A DNA stretch of 64,000 nt from Polaromonas sp. 39-63-25 (GTDB lineage Bacteria > Pseudomonadota > Gammaproteobacteria > Burkholderiales > Burkholderiaceae_C): positions 248,001 through 312,000 of the forward strand of contig NZ_NCJH01000007.1 of the NCBI RefSeq assembly GCF_002278925.1. The letters run 5' to 3'. A model generated the notes under the pieces. The model was not told where the DNA came from. It saw only the letters and a program-made list of their open reading frames with translations, and did no database searches. A program made the position numbers and the translations under genes. Position 1 is the stretch's first letter; the number at the start of each line of letters is the position of its first letter. This document shows, one piece after another, positions 9,296-17,945 of the stretch.

Positions 9296-9427
9296 CACCC
9301 CCGTCGGCGGCTCACTGCGTGTAGCCCCTTCCCCCCTTGAGTCATCGGCACACCCCCGTCGGAGACTCACTGCGTGTAGTCCCTTCCCCCCTTGCCGGGG
9401 GCGATACCTACGGCCCGGCAAAGCCGG
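9296..9427 (+). repeat. Two tandem copies of intergenic repeat B
   Basis: Two near-identical units (9296-9338 and 9351-9393), each CACCCCCGTCGG, then CTCACTGCGTGTAG, then CCCTTCCCCCCTT; the second unit continues into GCCGGGGGCGATACC and a CGGCCCGGCAAAGCCGG hairpin. They fill the gap between the GH15 gene and otsA. The same elements recur at 35786-35965, 48922-49110 and 59332-59427. Confidence 0.75.
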
Positions 9428-9463
9428 TTCCGTGGTATCCGCGGCTGGTGAAAGTTGTGCCAT

Positions 9464-10846
9464 ATGAGCAGACTTGTGGTGGTCTCCAACCGCGTCGCGG
9501 ATCCGCGCAAGACGGCCGCCGGCGGCCTGGCGGTGGCCCTGGGCGATGCGCTGTCCGCCAACGGCGGTCTGTGGTTCGGCTGGAGCGGGACGATTGTCGA
9601 AGGCGGCACGCCCGGTGAAGGCGAGATGCACACCCAGCAGGCCGGCAATGTGACGCTGACCACGGTGGACCTGTGCCGCGAAGACCACGACAGTTATTAC
9701 CTGGGTTACACCAACGGCGTGCTCTGGCCGGTGTTTCATTACCGGCTGGATCTGGCCGACTTCGATGCCGGCTTCATCGGTGGCTACCGCCGTGTCAACC
9801 AGATGCTGGCGCACAAGCTGATGCCGCTGCTGCGGCCCGACGACACCATCTGGGTGCACGACTACCACCTGATCCCGCTGGCGGCCGAACTGCGCGCGAT
9901 GGGCTGCAAGAACCGCATCGGCTTCTTCCTGCACATCCCGCTGCCGCCACCGCTGATCCTCGCGGCCGTGCCCCAACATGAATGGCTGATCCGCTCGCTG
10001 TTTTCCTATGACCTGGTGGGCTTCCAGAGCCAGGCGGATGTGGACCACTTCTCGCGTTATGTCGGCCAGGAGGCGGGCGCCGAAGCCCTGGACAAACACC
10101 AGTTCCGCGCCTTCGGGCGCACGGTGCACGCGCAGGCCTTTCCGATTGGCATCGATGTCGATGAATTTGCGGCCCTCACGCATGGCAAGGAAGCGCGCGA
10201 GATGTACGAGCGCATGAAGGAAGAATACTCGCGGCGCCGTCTGTTGCTGGGCGTGGAGCGGCTGGATTACTCCAAGGGCCTGCCGCAGCGCCTGCGTGCC
10301 TTCAGGCAGTTGCTGAAGATGTACCCGGAGAACCTCAACAGCGCAACGCTGATCCAGATCGCCTCACCCAGCCGCGAGGCCCTCGACACCTACAGCGGCC
10401 TGCGCCAGGAACTGGAGAGCCTGTGCGGCGCCATCAATGGCGACTATGGCGAGCTGGACTGGATGCCGGTGCGCTACATCCACCGCAACGTGGCGCGCAA
10501 GCGCCTGCCCGGCCTGTACCGCGTGGCCAGTGTGGCCCTGGTCACGCCGCTGCGCGACGGCATGAACCTGGTCGCCAAGGAGTTCATTGCGGCGCAGGAC
10601 CCGGCCGACCCCGGCGTGCTGGTGCTGTCACGTTTTGCGGGCGCGGCCGAACAGCTCAAGGAAGCGCTGCTGGTCAACCCCTACGACACCCACGGCACGG
10701 CCGAGAGCATCCAGCTGGCACTGCAGATGCCGCTGCACGAGCGCCAGCGGCGGCACCAGGCGCTGCTCGAGCGCATCCGTAGCCAGGATGTGCACTGGTG
10801 GCGCCAGACCTTTCTGCAAACCCTGGCCGGCACCACCCCCGAATAG
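9464..10846 (+). CDS. otsA: Trehalose-6-phosphate synthase
   Basis: 460-residue GT20 glycosyltransferase joining UDP-glucose and glucose-6-phosphate to trehalose-6-phosphate. Hallmarks: [12 protein letters not shown] at the N-terminus, GGLAVAL, the WFGWSG loop, [20 protein letters not shown], the [15 protein letters not shown] donor site and [14 protein letters not shown] near the C-terminus. ATG 9464 is preferred to the TTG at 9455 because the conserved N-terminus begins there. Separated from the GH15 gene by 178 bp of repeat B, so it may have its own promoter or be a weaker member of the operon. Confidence 0.96.
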   Translation: MSRLVVVSNRVADPRKTAAGGLAVALGDALSANGGLWFGWSGTIVEGGTPGEGEMHTQQAGNVTLTTVDLCREDHDSYYLGYTNGVLWPVFHYRLDLADFDAGFIGGYRRVNQMLAHKLMPLLRPDDTIWVHDYHLIPLAAELRAMGCKNRIGFFLHIPLPPPLILAAVPQHEWLIRSLFSYDLVGFQSQADVDHFSRYVGQEAGAEALDKHQFRAFGRTVHAQAFPIGIDVDEFAALTHGKEAREMYERMKEEYSRRRLLLGVERLDYSKGLPQRLRAFRQLLKMYPENLNSATLIQIASPSREALDTYSGLRQELESLCGAINGDYGELDWMPVRYIHRNVARKRLPGLYRVASVALVTPLRDGMNLVAKEFIAAQDPADPGVLVLSRFAGAAEQLKEALLVNPYDTHGTAESIQLALQMPLHERQRRHQALLERIRSQDVHWWRQTFLQTLAGTTPE

Positions 10847-10920
10847 AACAAGCGCCTTCTGGCGCACTGCTGGCAGACAAGCCGGAAATGTGCAACCATT
10901 CAGTCATGAATTGAACTGAC

Positions 10921-11322
10921 ATGGTCAAACGCAATTACCTCAACCGCTCCTTGGCCGACGGCATACGCAAGGTGGGCTTTCGCAAATGGTATGAACACGA
11001 GCTGATGTCCAGCCATGCCCACATGCTGCTGGCCCTGCTGTGCACGATTGCCCTGATGGCCACGCTGGAGCTTTTTCAGGGCGGCACCCTCACCGAAAAG
11101 CTGGTGGACGTGGTCCTGTTCATCATCAGCGGCGCGGTGGGACTGTGGGCCCTGCGTCGCTACCTGTACCTGCTGCTGCATGCCGAAACCGTGGCCGACC
11201 AGGCCAATTGCCCGAAATGCGCCGAATACGGCCGGCTCGATGTTGTCGAGGAAGACCACCGCAGCGGTCAGGTTCTCGTCAAGTGCCGCAAATGCGGCGA
11301 GCCCTGGACGCTGATTCCCTGA
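10921..11322 (+). CDS. Small membrane protein with C-terminal zinc ribbon
   Basis: 133 residues, not assigned to a named family. Two hydrophobic helices (about residues 35-50 and 60-85: HMLLALLCTIALMATLELF and VDVVLFIISGAVGLWAL) form a hairpin, followed by a cytoplasmic tail with two CxxC knuckles (NCPKCAEYG and KCRKCGEPW) that make a typical zinc ribbon. This arrangement is recurrent in Burkholderiales conserved hypothetical proteins. Lies 74 bp behind otsA in the same direction; convergent with the ROK gene. Function unknown. Confidence 0.75.
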   Translation: MVKRNYLNRSLADGIRKVGFRKWYEHELMSSHAHMLLALLCTIALMATLELFQGGTLTEKLVDVVLFIISGAVGLWALRRYLYLLLHAETVADQANCPKCAEYGRLDVVEEDHRSGQVLVKCRKCGEPWTLIP

Positions 11323-11338
11323 AACCCGGGCGGCTTCT

Positions 11339-12337
11339 TCAGACCACCAGCGCCAGCGCCGCGTAGTCGCCGACCCGGTCCTGCAGGCCGGCCGGCACCA
11401 GCACAAACCCGTCCGTCAGCGCCGGCAGCCTGCCCCTGATGTGGGCCTGCAGACGCGGCAGCAGGTAATCGCGGTGGTGCCAGAACACGCTGCCGCCGAT
11501 GCTGATGCGCTGCAGGTCCAGCGTCACGACCAGGTTGTACAGGGCCCGGCCCATCACCCGGCATAGATCATTAACAATGGCCACAGCGCCCGTCTCTCCT
11601 GCGCGAGCAGCTATCAAAATAGAAGCAGCATCGGCATACCCGAGCGCGCCAAAACGCCGCGGCATGGCATTGCCCGCCACCAGCGCCTCGACATCGCCGA
11701 TGTTGCCGCAGCCGCACAGCGCATCGTTGTTGTCGCTGACGAACATGTGGCCGGCATGGCCGGCGTTGCCGTTTTTCCCGCGCAGCATCTGCCCGTCGAC
11801 ACACAGGCCGACACCGATGCCGGTGCTCCAGGTCACGTAAGCGCAATGCGCCATGCCCTGCAGCGCGCCCCAGCGGCGCTCAGCCTTGAGCGCAGCCAGG
11901 CCGTCATTTTCAACACGCACCTGGGCGAATACCTCGCGCAGCGGCGCTTCGAGCAAGGCCGTGGTCCAGTCGTTGGGCAGCCCGCGCGCCGCCCCGGCCA
12001 AGCCGCCGCAGATGTTGGGCGCCGCGAGTTCGACCTGGCCATCGTTCAGCACAAAGGGCCCGCAGGACGCCACGCCGACGGCCGCCAGGTCCTCGCAGCG
12101 GATCTGCGCCGCCACGCTGCTTTCCCCGATCATGCGCAGCACCTGCCGCGCCAGCGCATCGCTGACGCCCTCCTTGGCGGTCGGCTCCACCCGCCGGCCC
12201 AGAATGCCGCGCTGATCGACCACGGCAACCGACACCTTGGTGCCGCCTATGTCCACGCAGGCCACCGGGGCGGCGCCGGCAGGCAGGCGAATGTCGGGCC
12301 CGGCGAAGGGCGGAGCGGTCGGTAGAGGGCTGTTCAT
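11339..12337 (-). CDS. ROK family sugar kinase
   Basis: 332-residue protein of the ROK (repressor, ORF, kinase) family without a helix-turn-helix domain, so an enzyme rather than a repressor: ATP-dependent phosphorylation of glucose, N-acetylglucosamine or a related hexose. ATP site: CVDIGGTKVSVAVVD near the start. Sugar/zinc signature: GHAGHMFVSDNNDALCGCGNIGDVEA with the His and CxC ligands (the third expected Cys position reads Asp/Val, so zinc binding may be altered). Catalytic STGIGVGLCVDG is present. A repeat A core (11601-11629) encodes IAARAGETGA near residue 240. Substrate cannot be decided. Confidence 0.88.
   Translation of the reverse strand: MNSPLPTAPPFAGPDIRLPAGAAPVACVDIGGTKVSVAVVDQRGILGRRVEPTAKEGVSDALARQVLRMIGESSVAAQIRCEDLAAVGVASCGPFVLNDGQVELAAPNICGGLAGAARGLPNDWTTALLEAPLREVFAQVRVENDGLAALKAERRWGALQGMAHCAYVTWSTGIGVGLCVDGQMLRGKNGNAGHAGHMFVSDNNDALCGCGNIGDVEALVAGNAMPRRFGALGYADAASILIAARAGETGAVAIVNDLCRVMGRALYNLVVTLDLQRISIGGSVFWHHRDYLLPRLQAHIRGRLPALTDGFVLVPAGLQDRVGDYAALALVV
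11601..11629. repeat. Repeat A core inside the ROK kinase gene
   Basis: GCGCGAGCAGCTATCAAAAT followed by AGAAGCAGC: the GCGC-GAGCAGCTAT half of repeat A with a degenerate distal arm, in frame within the kinase. Confidence 0.55.
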
Positions 12338-12347
12338 GGCAGGCGGT

Positions 12348-12542
12348 TCAAATCATCTGGCTGATGAGGCTGGCCACCAGGCTCAGGACAATGGTGGTCG
12401 TCAGCGGAATGAACCATTCGCGCCCAAACAGTTTGAAGCGCAAGTCGCCCGGCAGTTTGCCAAAGCCCAGCTTGTGCAGCAGGGGCGTGAACCAGCTGAT
12501 GAAGATCAGCGCCAGGAAAATCACCAGCATCCAGCGAATCAT
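12348..12542 (-). CDS. DUF2905 small membrane protein
   Basis: 64 residues with two hydrophobic helices separated by the family's conserved loop: MIRWMLVIFLALIFISWF, then GKLPGDLRFKLFGREWFIPL and TTTIVLSLVASLISQMI. The GKLPGD and FxFPxTTxxxLS pattern is characteristic of DUF2905. Transcribed before the ROK kinase, with 10 bp between them, so probably one transcript. Function unknown. Confidence 0.85.
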   Translation of the reverse strand: MIRWMLVIFLALIFISWFTPLLHKLGFGKLPGDLRFKLFGREWFIPLTTTIVLSLVASLISQMI

Positions 12543-12864
12543 GGGGCTAGTTTAGAGGCAAGCGCCTTGCGCCGCGTTGCCGGGTTGTTGCGAGCTGCAG
12601 TTGCTTGCCTGCAAGCCGGGTCTCGCCCCGGCGGGCGAGGCACTTTGTCTTTGCTTCGCCAAAGAAAAGTACCCAAAAGAAAGGCGACCCGATGGTCTGG
12701 GTCCCTCCGCTTCGCTACGGGCAACCTCCGGTGCTCGGTAAAAGCGGGGGCTCGCTCGAACTCGCCTTCGGCTCAGACAATCGCGAGCCCTGATCCGCTT
12801 TTGCCTGCGCTCCTCGGCCCAGCCCGACGGGTGGAGGAAACGAATACAAATGCGGATGCGGGGA

Positions 12865-12893
12865 GGCGAGGACGCGCTTTGCGCGTCCTCGCC
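12865..12893. other. Perfect 13-bp hairpin in the centre of the inverted repeat
   Basis: GGCGAGGACGCGC (12865-12877), a TTT loop, then GCGCGTCCTCGCC (12881-12893): a perfect stem with a three-base loop and no U tract, located between the two arms. Confidence 0.8.
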
Positions 12894-12903
12894 GGAGTCC
12901 GAT

Positions 12904-12951
12904 TCCGTATCCGTATCCGTATCCGTATCCGTATCCGGCTCCGCTTCCGAT
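12904..12951. repeat. TCCGTA hexanucleotide microsatellite
   Basis: Five perfect TCCGTA units (12904-12933) followed by three degenerate units (TCCGGC, TCCGCT, TCCGAT). Copy number is likely to vary between strains. Confidence 0.85.
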
Positions 12952-13261
12952 CCCGTCCCCACCACCCTTCTGGCTGCGCCGAGGAGCGGAGGTCCAGCCG
13001 GATCAGGGCGAGCGATTGTCTGAGCGTAGCGAGTTCGAGCTCGACCCCGGCTGGACCGAGCACCGCAGGTTGCCCCCGTAGCGTCAGCGAAGGGGGACGC
13101 AGACAGCAGGGTCGCCTTTTTCTTTGCTTACTTTCTTTTTGGCGACGCAAAAAGAAAGTAAGTTGCCGCCGGGCAACCCCCGGCTTGCTGGCAAACCTCC
13201 AACAGCAGAAGCAAAGAAGACTTCAACAAGCTCAGCCCAAACAGCTCGAAACGGCAACCCG

Positions 13262-14383
13262 CTACAAGGTATGGCTCCTGTCCCCTAGCGCAAACCCCAG
13301 CGCCTGCCACCCATTCCACGGACAGTCCTTCGAGTCCACGGCAAAACCGATGACCTTGAACAACTCACCCATTTCATGTTCATTGATTAGTTTCTGCACC
13401 ATGACGCGTTCGGCCAGCGGCGCATCGTCCATGCCGTCCAGCACACCGCAATTGAGCAGAAAACGCGCCTGGCTGGTGTAACCCAGCACCTGGAAACCGG
13501 CGTCCTGCCCGGCCAGCGCGATGCCACTGAAGTTGACGTGCGCGGTGATGTCTTTCTCGCCAACGTCCTGCAGCGCATCGGCGTCAGCCAGGTGAGCGCG
13601 GTGGCACATGACCGTGCCCATGCTGCGCTGCGGGTGGTAATACTCGTGTTCGGGGAAACCGTAGTCCAGCAGAAACACCGCGCCGGCCTGCAGCCGGTCG
13701 GCCAGGGTGCGCACAAACGCCTCGGCCTGCGGGTGGATCTCGGTCAGGTAGTCGTGGCTGCCCGCCACGTCGAGCGGCGGCCGCAGGGCGGTCGGCTGGT
13801 CGGCCGGCACAAACATGCCGTTATCAACGGCGACGCCGCGCTCCTGCCAGGCGCCGTCCACGCGGGCCAGCAACTGCACCGGCATGGCGTCCAGCACCTC
13901 GTTGCCGACCACCACACCCTGCATCTGCGCCGGCAATTCGCTGACCCACTGCACGGTGTCGCCCCAGGCGGCCAGGCGCTCGCGCTGTCGCGCCTGCAGG
14001 CTGCCGGAGAGATCCACAATCGTGTAACGCCGAATTTGCGTGCCCAAGGCCTCGAGCAGCTGCTGCGCCAGCGCGCCGGAACCCGCGCCGAACTCCCAGA
14101 CCTCCGTGGTCCCGGTGGCCGCCAAGGCCTGCGCCAGTTGCCGTGCCAGCGCCTGGCCAAAACGCGGGGAAAGCTCGGGCGCGGTGACAAAATCGCTGCC
14201 GCCGCCCTTCACGCCGGCGGGCATGAGGCCGAACTGGCGCGCGTCGCGGGCGTAATAGCCCAGACCCGGGGTGTACAGGGCCATGGCCATGAAACGGTCA
14301 AAACCGATCCAGCCACCGGCGGCGCTTATGGCCCCGCGGATGTGGGCGGCCAGGGGGCTCGTTAAACTAGGGGGTATCGTCAT
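13262..14383 (-). CDS. MidA/NDUFAF7-like SAM-dependent methyltransferase (DUF185)
   Basis: 373 residues. Class I SAM-dependent methyltransferase of the DUF185 family, whose eukaryotic members (MidA/NDUFAF7) methylate an arginine of complex I subunit NDUFS2. Visible: GWIGFDRFMAMALYTPGLGYY at the N-terminus, DFVTAPELSPRFG, the SAM motif VWEFGAGSGALAQQLL, VVGNEVLDAMPV and the LLDYGFPEHEYYHPQRS segment diagnostic of the family. ATG 14383 is chosen because the family N-terminus starts here; a GTG at 14398 is an alternative. The much longer open frame running to 15208 is antisense to the next gene. Divergently transcribed from the pteridine reductase gene. Confidence 0.9.
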   Translation of the reverse strand: MTIPPSLTSPLAAHIRGAISAAGGWIGFDRFMAMALYTPGLGYYARDARQFGLMPAGVKGGGSDFVTAPELSPRFGQALARQLAQALAATGTTEVWEFGAGSGALAQQLLEALGTQIRRYTIVDLSGSLQARQRERLAAWGDTVQWVSELPAQMQGVVVGNEVLDAMPVQLLARVDGAWQERGVAVDNGMFVPADQPTALRPPLDVAGSHDYLTEIHPQAEAFVRTLADRLQAGAVFLLDYGFPEHEYYHPQRSMGTVMCHRAHLADADALQDVGEKDITAHVNFSGIALAGQDAGFQVLGYTSQARFLLNCGVLDGMDDAPLAERVMVQKLINEHEMGELFKVIGFAVDSKDCPWNGWQALGFALGDRSHTL

Positions 14384-14449
14384 GGGGGAGGTGCTCACCC
14401 CCGGATTGTCGGCGATTGCCCTGTCCCCAGCACCCCCAGCCTTCACCAG

Positions 14450-15244
14450 ATGAACCCAGCGTCTCCCGCTCCTGTTGTTCTCGTTACCGGCGCCGCCAGG
14501 CGACTGGGCCGCGAGATCGCGCTTGCGCTGGCAGCCAGCGGCTGGCGCGTGGCCGTGCACTACCGGAGCTCGGAAGAGGATGCTATTAAAACAGTAGCAG
14601 ACTGCGCACAACTGGCGGGGGATGCAGCCTCTTTTTGCTGTGAACTGGAGGACGAGGCCGCGGTCCGCAGCCTGCTGCCGCAGGTGATCAACCACTTCGG
14701 CCAGGTCGATGCGGTGGTCAACAACGCCTCCACCTTCGAACATGACAGCGCCGCCAGCTTCGGTTTTGCGTCGCTTGAAAAACACATGCGCAGCAACACC
14801 GGCGCGGCGATTGTGCTGGCGCAGGCCCTGCACGCCCACGTGCTGGCGCGGCAGGCCGCCGGGGCGGCGCCTGAGCCAATCGGCCGGTTTGCAGTGATCA
14901 ACCTGCTGGACCAGAAGCTCTGGAACCAGAATCCGGACTTTTTCAGCTACACCCTGTCCAAGGCGGCGCTCGAAGCCGCCAACACCATGCTGGCCATCGC
15001 GCTGGCGCCGCAGCTGCGCGTGGTGGGGGTGGCCCCCGGGCTGACACTGACCAGCCACCTGCTGAGTGACGAAAAATTCCAGGCCCTGCACAAACTCTCG
15101 CCGCTGGGCCGTTCGTCCAGCGCGGCCGACGTGGTGGCCACCGTCAAGTTCGCGCTGGACAATGCCTCCATCACCGGCACCACGCTGCTGGTGGACGGCG
15201 GACAGCACCTGCTGAAATTCGAGCGCGATTTCTCACTGATGTGA
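14450..15244 (+). CDS. Pteridine reductase-like short-chain dehydrogenase
   Basis: 264-residue SDR. The cofactor motif is TGAARRLGREIA, where Arg replaces the usual third glycine; this TGxxxRxG form is typical of NADPH-dependent pteridine reductases (PTR1/FolM type). NNAS, the catalytic Tyr167 and Lys171 (YTLSKAAL) and a C-terminal GTTLLVDGGQHL are present. It precedes folB by 34 bp, strongly suggesting a role in reducing dihydropterin or dihydrofolate in the folate or monapterin pathway. A short repeat A core (14580-14600) lies inside and encodes AIKTVAD. Exact substrate not proven by sequence. Confidence 0.88.
   Translation: MNPASPAPVVLVTGAARRLGREIALALAASGWRVAVHYRSSEEDAIKTVADCAQLAGDAASFCCELEDEAAVRSLLPQVINHFGQVDAVVNNASTFEHDSAASFGFASLEKHMRSNTGAAIVLAQALHAHVLARQAAGAAPEPIGRFAVINLLDQKLWNQNPDFFSYTLSKAALEAANTMLAIALAPQLRVVGVAPGLTLTSHLLSDEKFQALHKLSPLGRSSSAADVVATVKFALDNASITGTTLLVDGGQHLLKFERDFSLM
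14580..14600. repeat. Repeat A core in the pteridine reductase gene
   Basis: ATGCTATTAAAACAGTAGCAG: palindromic core GCTAT...GTAGC of repeat A without the long arm, in frame. Confidence 0.5.
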
Positions 15245-15278
15245 GCGCACCCTCCTACACCGCCACCTCTTGCCCTCC

Positions 15279-15668
15279 ATGCAGACTGACTTCACCATGT
15301 TCAACACCCGTGGCACCCAGATCCTGACGCTGACCGGCCTGCGCTTCGACGCCAACCTCGGCATCCTGGAGCAGGAAAAAAACGCGCCGCAACCGATCCA
15401 GGTGGACGCCGAACTCAACCTCGGCACGCAGCCGCTGCTGCCCAGCGACGACGACATCCACCATGTGCTGGACTACCGCAAGGTGCGCCAGATCATCATC
15501 AACGAATGCACGGCCGAACATGTGAACCTGCTGGAAAGCCTGATCGGCAAGCTGGCGCACCGGCTGATGCTGCTGCCCGGCGTGCTGGGTGTGCGCGTGA
15601 AAATTGCCAAACTTGAAATTTTTGACGACTGCGAAGTGGCCATTCGCGTCGAGACCGGCCAGTGGTGA
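15279..15668 (+). CDS. folB: Dihydroneopterin aldolase
   Basis: 129-residue FolB-family protein that converts 7,8-dihydroneopterin to 6-hydroxymethyl-dihydropterin in folate synthesis (some betaproteobacterial members may act as epimerases). Typical features: LTLTGLRFDANLGILEQEKNAPQPIQVDAELNL at the N-terminus containing the catalytic-region Gly-Ile-x-Glu, HHVLDYRKVRQII with the DY motif, and LLESLIGKLA in helix 2. Start candidates are ATG 15279 and ATG 15297; the TTG at 15270 has no advantage. Co-directional with the pteridine reductase gene and ttcA. Confidence 0.9.
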   Translation: MQTDFTMFNTRGTQILTLTGLRFDANLGILEQEKNAPQPIQVDAELNLGTQPLLPSDDDIHHVLDYRKVRQIIINECTAEHVNLLESLIGKLAHRLMLLPGVLGVRVKIAKLEIFDDCEVAIRVETGQW

Positions 15669-15698
15669 AGCACCACACCGACAACCTGAGGTAAATCC

Positions 15699-16640
15699 AT
15701 GAGTGCCGTATTGAATGAAATGACGAATGACGCAGCCGGTGAAGAAGCGGCGGCCACGGCCAAAGCGGGCCTGAAGATAGAACGCGAGGAACACAAGCTC
15801 GAAAAACGCCTGTGCCGCGAGGTCGGCCGCGCGATTGTGGACTTCAACATGATCGAGGAAGGCGACAAGGTCATGGTTTGCGTCTCGGGCGGCAAGGACA
15901 GCTACGCGATGCTGGACATCCTGCTCAAGCTGCAAAAACGCGCACCCATCAACTTCGAGCTGATCGCCGTCAACCTCGACCAGAAGCAACCCGGCTTTCC
16001 CGACCACATCCTGCCGCAATACCTGGAAAAACTCGGCGTGCCTTTCCACATCGAGACGCAGGACACCTACAGCATCGTCAAGCGCGTGATCCCCGAGGGC
16101 AAGACCATGTGTTCGCTGTGTTCGCGCCTGCGCCGCGGCATTCTGTACCGGGTCGCCGAAGAGCTGGGCGCCACCAAGATCGCGCTGGGCCACCACCGCG
16201 ACGACATGCTGCAGACCTTCTTTCTGAACATGTTTTTTGCCTCCCGCCTCAAGGGCATGCCGCCCAAGCTGGTCAGCGACACCGGCAAACACGTGGTGAT
16301 CCGGCCCATGGCCTATGTGCCTGAGAAGGACCTCATCAAGTGGGCGCAGGTGCGCGACTTTCCGATCATTCCGTGCACGCTGTGCGGCAGCCAGCAGAAC
16401 CTGCAGCGCGTGCAGGTCGGCAACATGCTGCGCGAATGGGACAAGAAGTTTCCGGGCCGCCTGGAGAACATGTTCACCTCGCTGCAAAACGTCGTGCCCT
16501 CGCACCTGATGGACGGCAAGCAGCACGACTTCAAGGGCATACGCAGCACCGGCATGCCGGACCCGGAAGGTGACAAGGCCTTTGACATGGAAGAGTTTTT
16601 TGAACCCGTCCGGCCCGGGCTGGGCGTCGTGACGCTGTAA
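15699..16640 (+). CDS. ttcA: tRNA 2-thiocytidine(32) synthetase TtcA
   Basis: 313 residues. ATP-dependent, Fe-S-dependent enzyme thiolating C32 of certain tRNAs. PP-loop SGGKDS at residues 63-68; cluster-binding CSLC (Cys138, Cys141) and the third region [13 protein letters not shown] (Cys226, Cys229), all conserved in Ttc[18 protein letters not shown] is also diagnostic. Reads 30 bp after folB. Nothing unusual except a slightly extended Ala-rich N-terminus (residues 1-25). Confidence 0.97.
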   Translation: MSAVLNEMTNDAAGEEAAATAKAGLKIEREEHKLEKRLCREVGRAIVDFNMIEEGDKVMVCVSGGKDSYAMLDILLKLQKRAPINFELIAVNLDQKQPGFPDHILPQYLEKLGVPFHIETQDTYSIVKRVIPEGKTMCSLCSRLRRGILYRVAEELGATKIALGHHRDDMLQTFFLNMFFASRLKGMPPKLVSDTGKHVVIRPMAYVPEKDLIKWAQVRDFPIIPCTLCGSQQNLQRVQVGNMLREWDKKFPGRLENMFTSLQNVVPSHLMDGKQHDFKGIRSTGMPDPEGDKAFDMEEFFEPVRPGLGVVTL

Positions 16641-16671
16641 GTTTTACAAGTCATTCAGACCTGGAGGCCTT

Positions 16672-17301
16672 ATGTACAGAGCGCTGAAAGCTATCATTTT
16701 TGCAGCAACCGTGGCGGGACTCCTGGGCGGTTGCGCCAGCACCCGCATGGTCGGCAGCGAGGTCAACAGCTTCGCCCGCTGGGCGCCGGCACCGCCCGCA
16801 CCGGGCAGCAGCTACCGCTTCGAGCGTTTGCCCTCGCAGCAGGCGGACATATCCCAAGCCCGGCTGGAAGGACTGACCCAGGCCGCGCTGGCCAGAGTGG
16901 GCCTGCAGCACAACCCGCAGGCGGCCAGCCTGAGCGTGCAGGTCAGCGCCAGCTCCCAGCCCATGCTGCGCTCGCGCTGGGACGGCGGCTATTACCCTTA
17001 TGGCGGTGGTCCCAACATCTTCATCGGCGGCGGCAGCGGCGTGGGTGTCAGCAATGTTGGTGTGGGTTTCGGCTTCGGTTTTCCGCTGGGCGGCATGGAC
17101 ACGCCGATTTACCGGCGCGAAGTCAGCATCGTGATGCGCGAGCTGCGCAGCAACGTGGCCGTGTATGAAACACGCGCGGTCAGCGAGGAACCCTGGCTGG
17201 ACACCGACCCGGTGCTGTCGGCCATGCTGGACGCCGCCCTGCGCGGCTTCCCGGTGCCGCCGGCCGGCCCGCGCCGAATCAATGTCGAGGTCAAGCCTTG
17301 A
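16672..17301 (+). CDS. DUF4136-like outer-membrane/periplasmic lipoprotein
   Basis: 209 residues with a lipoprotein signal peptide ending LLGGC; the lipidated residue would be Cys22. The body fits DUF4136: FARW, SSYRFERLPSQQ, a Gly-rich central loop (FIGGGSGVGVSNVGVGFGFG) and the C-terminal AMLDAALRGFPVPP. Family function unknown. Part of the signal peptide (KAIIFAAT) is encoded by a repeat A core at 16687-16707. Its stop overlaps the TTG start proposed for the histidine phosphatase. Confidence 0.82.
   Translation: MYRALKAIIFAATVAGLLGGCASTRMVGSEVNSFARWAPAPPAPGSSYRFERLPSQQADISQARLEGLTQAALARVGLQHNPQAASLSVQVSASSQPMLRSRWDGGYYPYGGGPNIFIGGGSGVGVSNVGVGFGFGFPLGGMDTPIYRREVSIVMRELRSNVAVYETRAVSEEPWLDTDPVLSAMLDAALRGFPVPPAGPRRINVEVKP
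16687..16707. repeat. Repeat A core in a signal peptide
   Basis: AAAGCTATCATTTTTGCAGC resembles the GCTAT...GCAGC core of repeat A and supplies hydrophobic residues of the lipoprotein signal sequence. Short, so chance resemblance is possible. Confidence 0.35.
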
Positions 17302-17945
17302 CCCACGGGGCACGCGTGCTGGCCATCCGCCACGGCGAAACCACCTGGAATGTGGATACCCGCATCCAGGGCCAGCTCGATGTCGGGCTCAACGACACCG
17401 GGCGCTGGCAGGCCGAGCGCCTGGCCCGCGCGCTGGCCGAAGAACCCATACGCGCGATTTACGCCAGCGACCTCGGGCGCGCCCATGACACGGCGATGGC
17501 GATCAGCCGCGTCTCCGGTGTGGCGGTCACCGCCGAACAAGGCCTGCGCGAGCGGCATTTCGGCGAATTCCAGGGCAAGACCTTTGCCGAGATCGAAGCC
17601 GTTCTGCCCGAGCAGGCCAGGCTCTGGCGCACCCGCGACCCGGCTTTTGCCCCGACCGGCGGCGAGTCGCTGCTGCAGTTGCGCGAACGGGTGGTTGCCA
17701 CCGCCGAAAAACTCGCAGCGCGCCATGCCGGCGAGCTGATCGTGCTGGTCGGCCACGGCGGCGTGATGGACGTGTTGTACCGGGCCGCAACGCGGCTGGA
17801 CATCCAGGCGCCGCGCACCTGGGCACTGGGCAATGCGGCCATCAACCGCCTGCTCTGGACGCCGGACGGTTTCACGCTGGTTGGCTGGGCCGACACCCAG
17901 CACCTGGACAACGACAACAACTCCCTCGATGAAACGACCACCTGA
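17298..17945 (+). CDS. Histidine phosphatase (phosphoglycerate mutase-like) family protein
   Basis: 215 residues. The phospho-acceptor motif IRHGETTWN has the catalytic His at residue 12; Glu in the RHFGEFQGKTFAEIE region and a second His in LVGHGGVMDVLYRA complete the active site. This is the cobC/GpmB-like branch: broad-specificity phosphatase rather than true mutase. The start is a TTG overlapping the upstream lipoprotein stop (TTGA); a GTG at 17313 would also work. Stop and next start overlap by one base, so it is co-translated with the PLP enzyme gene. Confidence 0.87.
   Translation: MTHGARVLAIRHGETTWNVDTRIQGQLDVGLNDTGRWQAERLARALAEEPIRAIYASDLGRAHDTAMAISRVSGVAVTAEQGLRERHFGEFQGKTFAEIEAVLPEQARLWRTRDPAFAPTGGESLLQLRERVVATAEKLAARHAGELIVLVGHGGVMDVLYRAATRLDIQAPRTWALGNAAINRLLWTPDGFTLVGWADTQHLDNDNNSLDETTT

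Larger units (their letters stand above)
12597..13195. repeat. 600-bp gene-free island: long imperfect inverted repeat
   Basis: The gap 12543-13261 holds no supportable gene. The left arm (about 12604-12836) and right arm (about 12961-13194) are imperfect inverted copies: TTGCTTCGCCAAAGAAAAGT / AAAGAAAGGCGACCC on the left return as GGGTCGCCTTTTTCTTTGCT on the right; GGGCAACCTCCGGTGCTCGG returns as CCGAGCACCGCAGGTTGCCC; and CTCAGACAATCGC returns as GCGATTGTCTGAG. Between the arms are a perfect 13-bp hairpin and a TCCGTA microsatellite. The long reading frames across it are low-complexity and unlike any protein. Similar 'AAAGAAAGTA' mosaics occur between genes in other beta- and gammaproteobacteria. 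Confidence 0.75.

Noticed and set aside
9296-9400. Tandem ~43-bp units considered as a CRISPR fragment
   Set aside because: Only two units with a 12-bp gap, no spacer-like regularity, no cas genes; sequence belongs to repeat B.
12237-13481. 414-residue plus-strand frame through the inverted-repeat island
   Set aside because: Overlaps two opposite genes, is low-complexity (Arg-Ile repeats from the microsatellite) and shows no domain.
14384-15208. Extended minus-strand start for the MidA-like gene
   Set aside because: The extension is antisense to the pteridine reductase gene; the family N-terminus starts at 14383.
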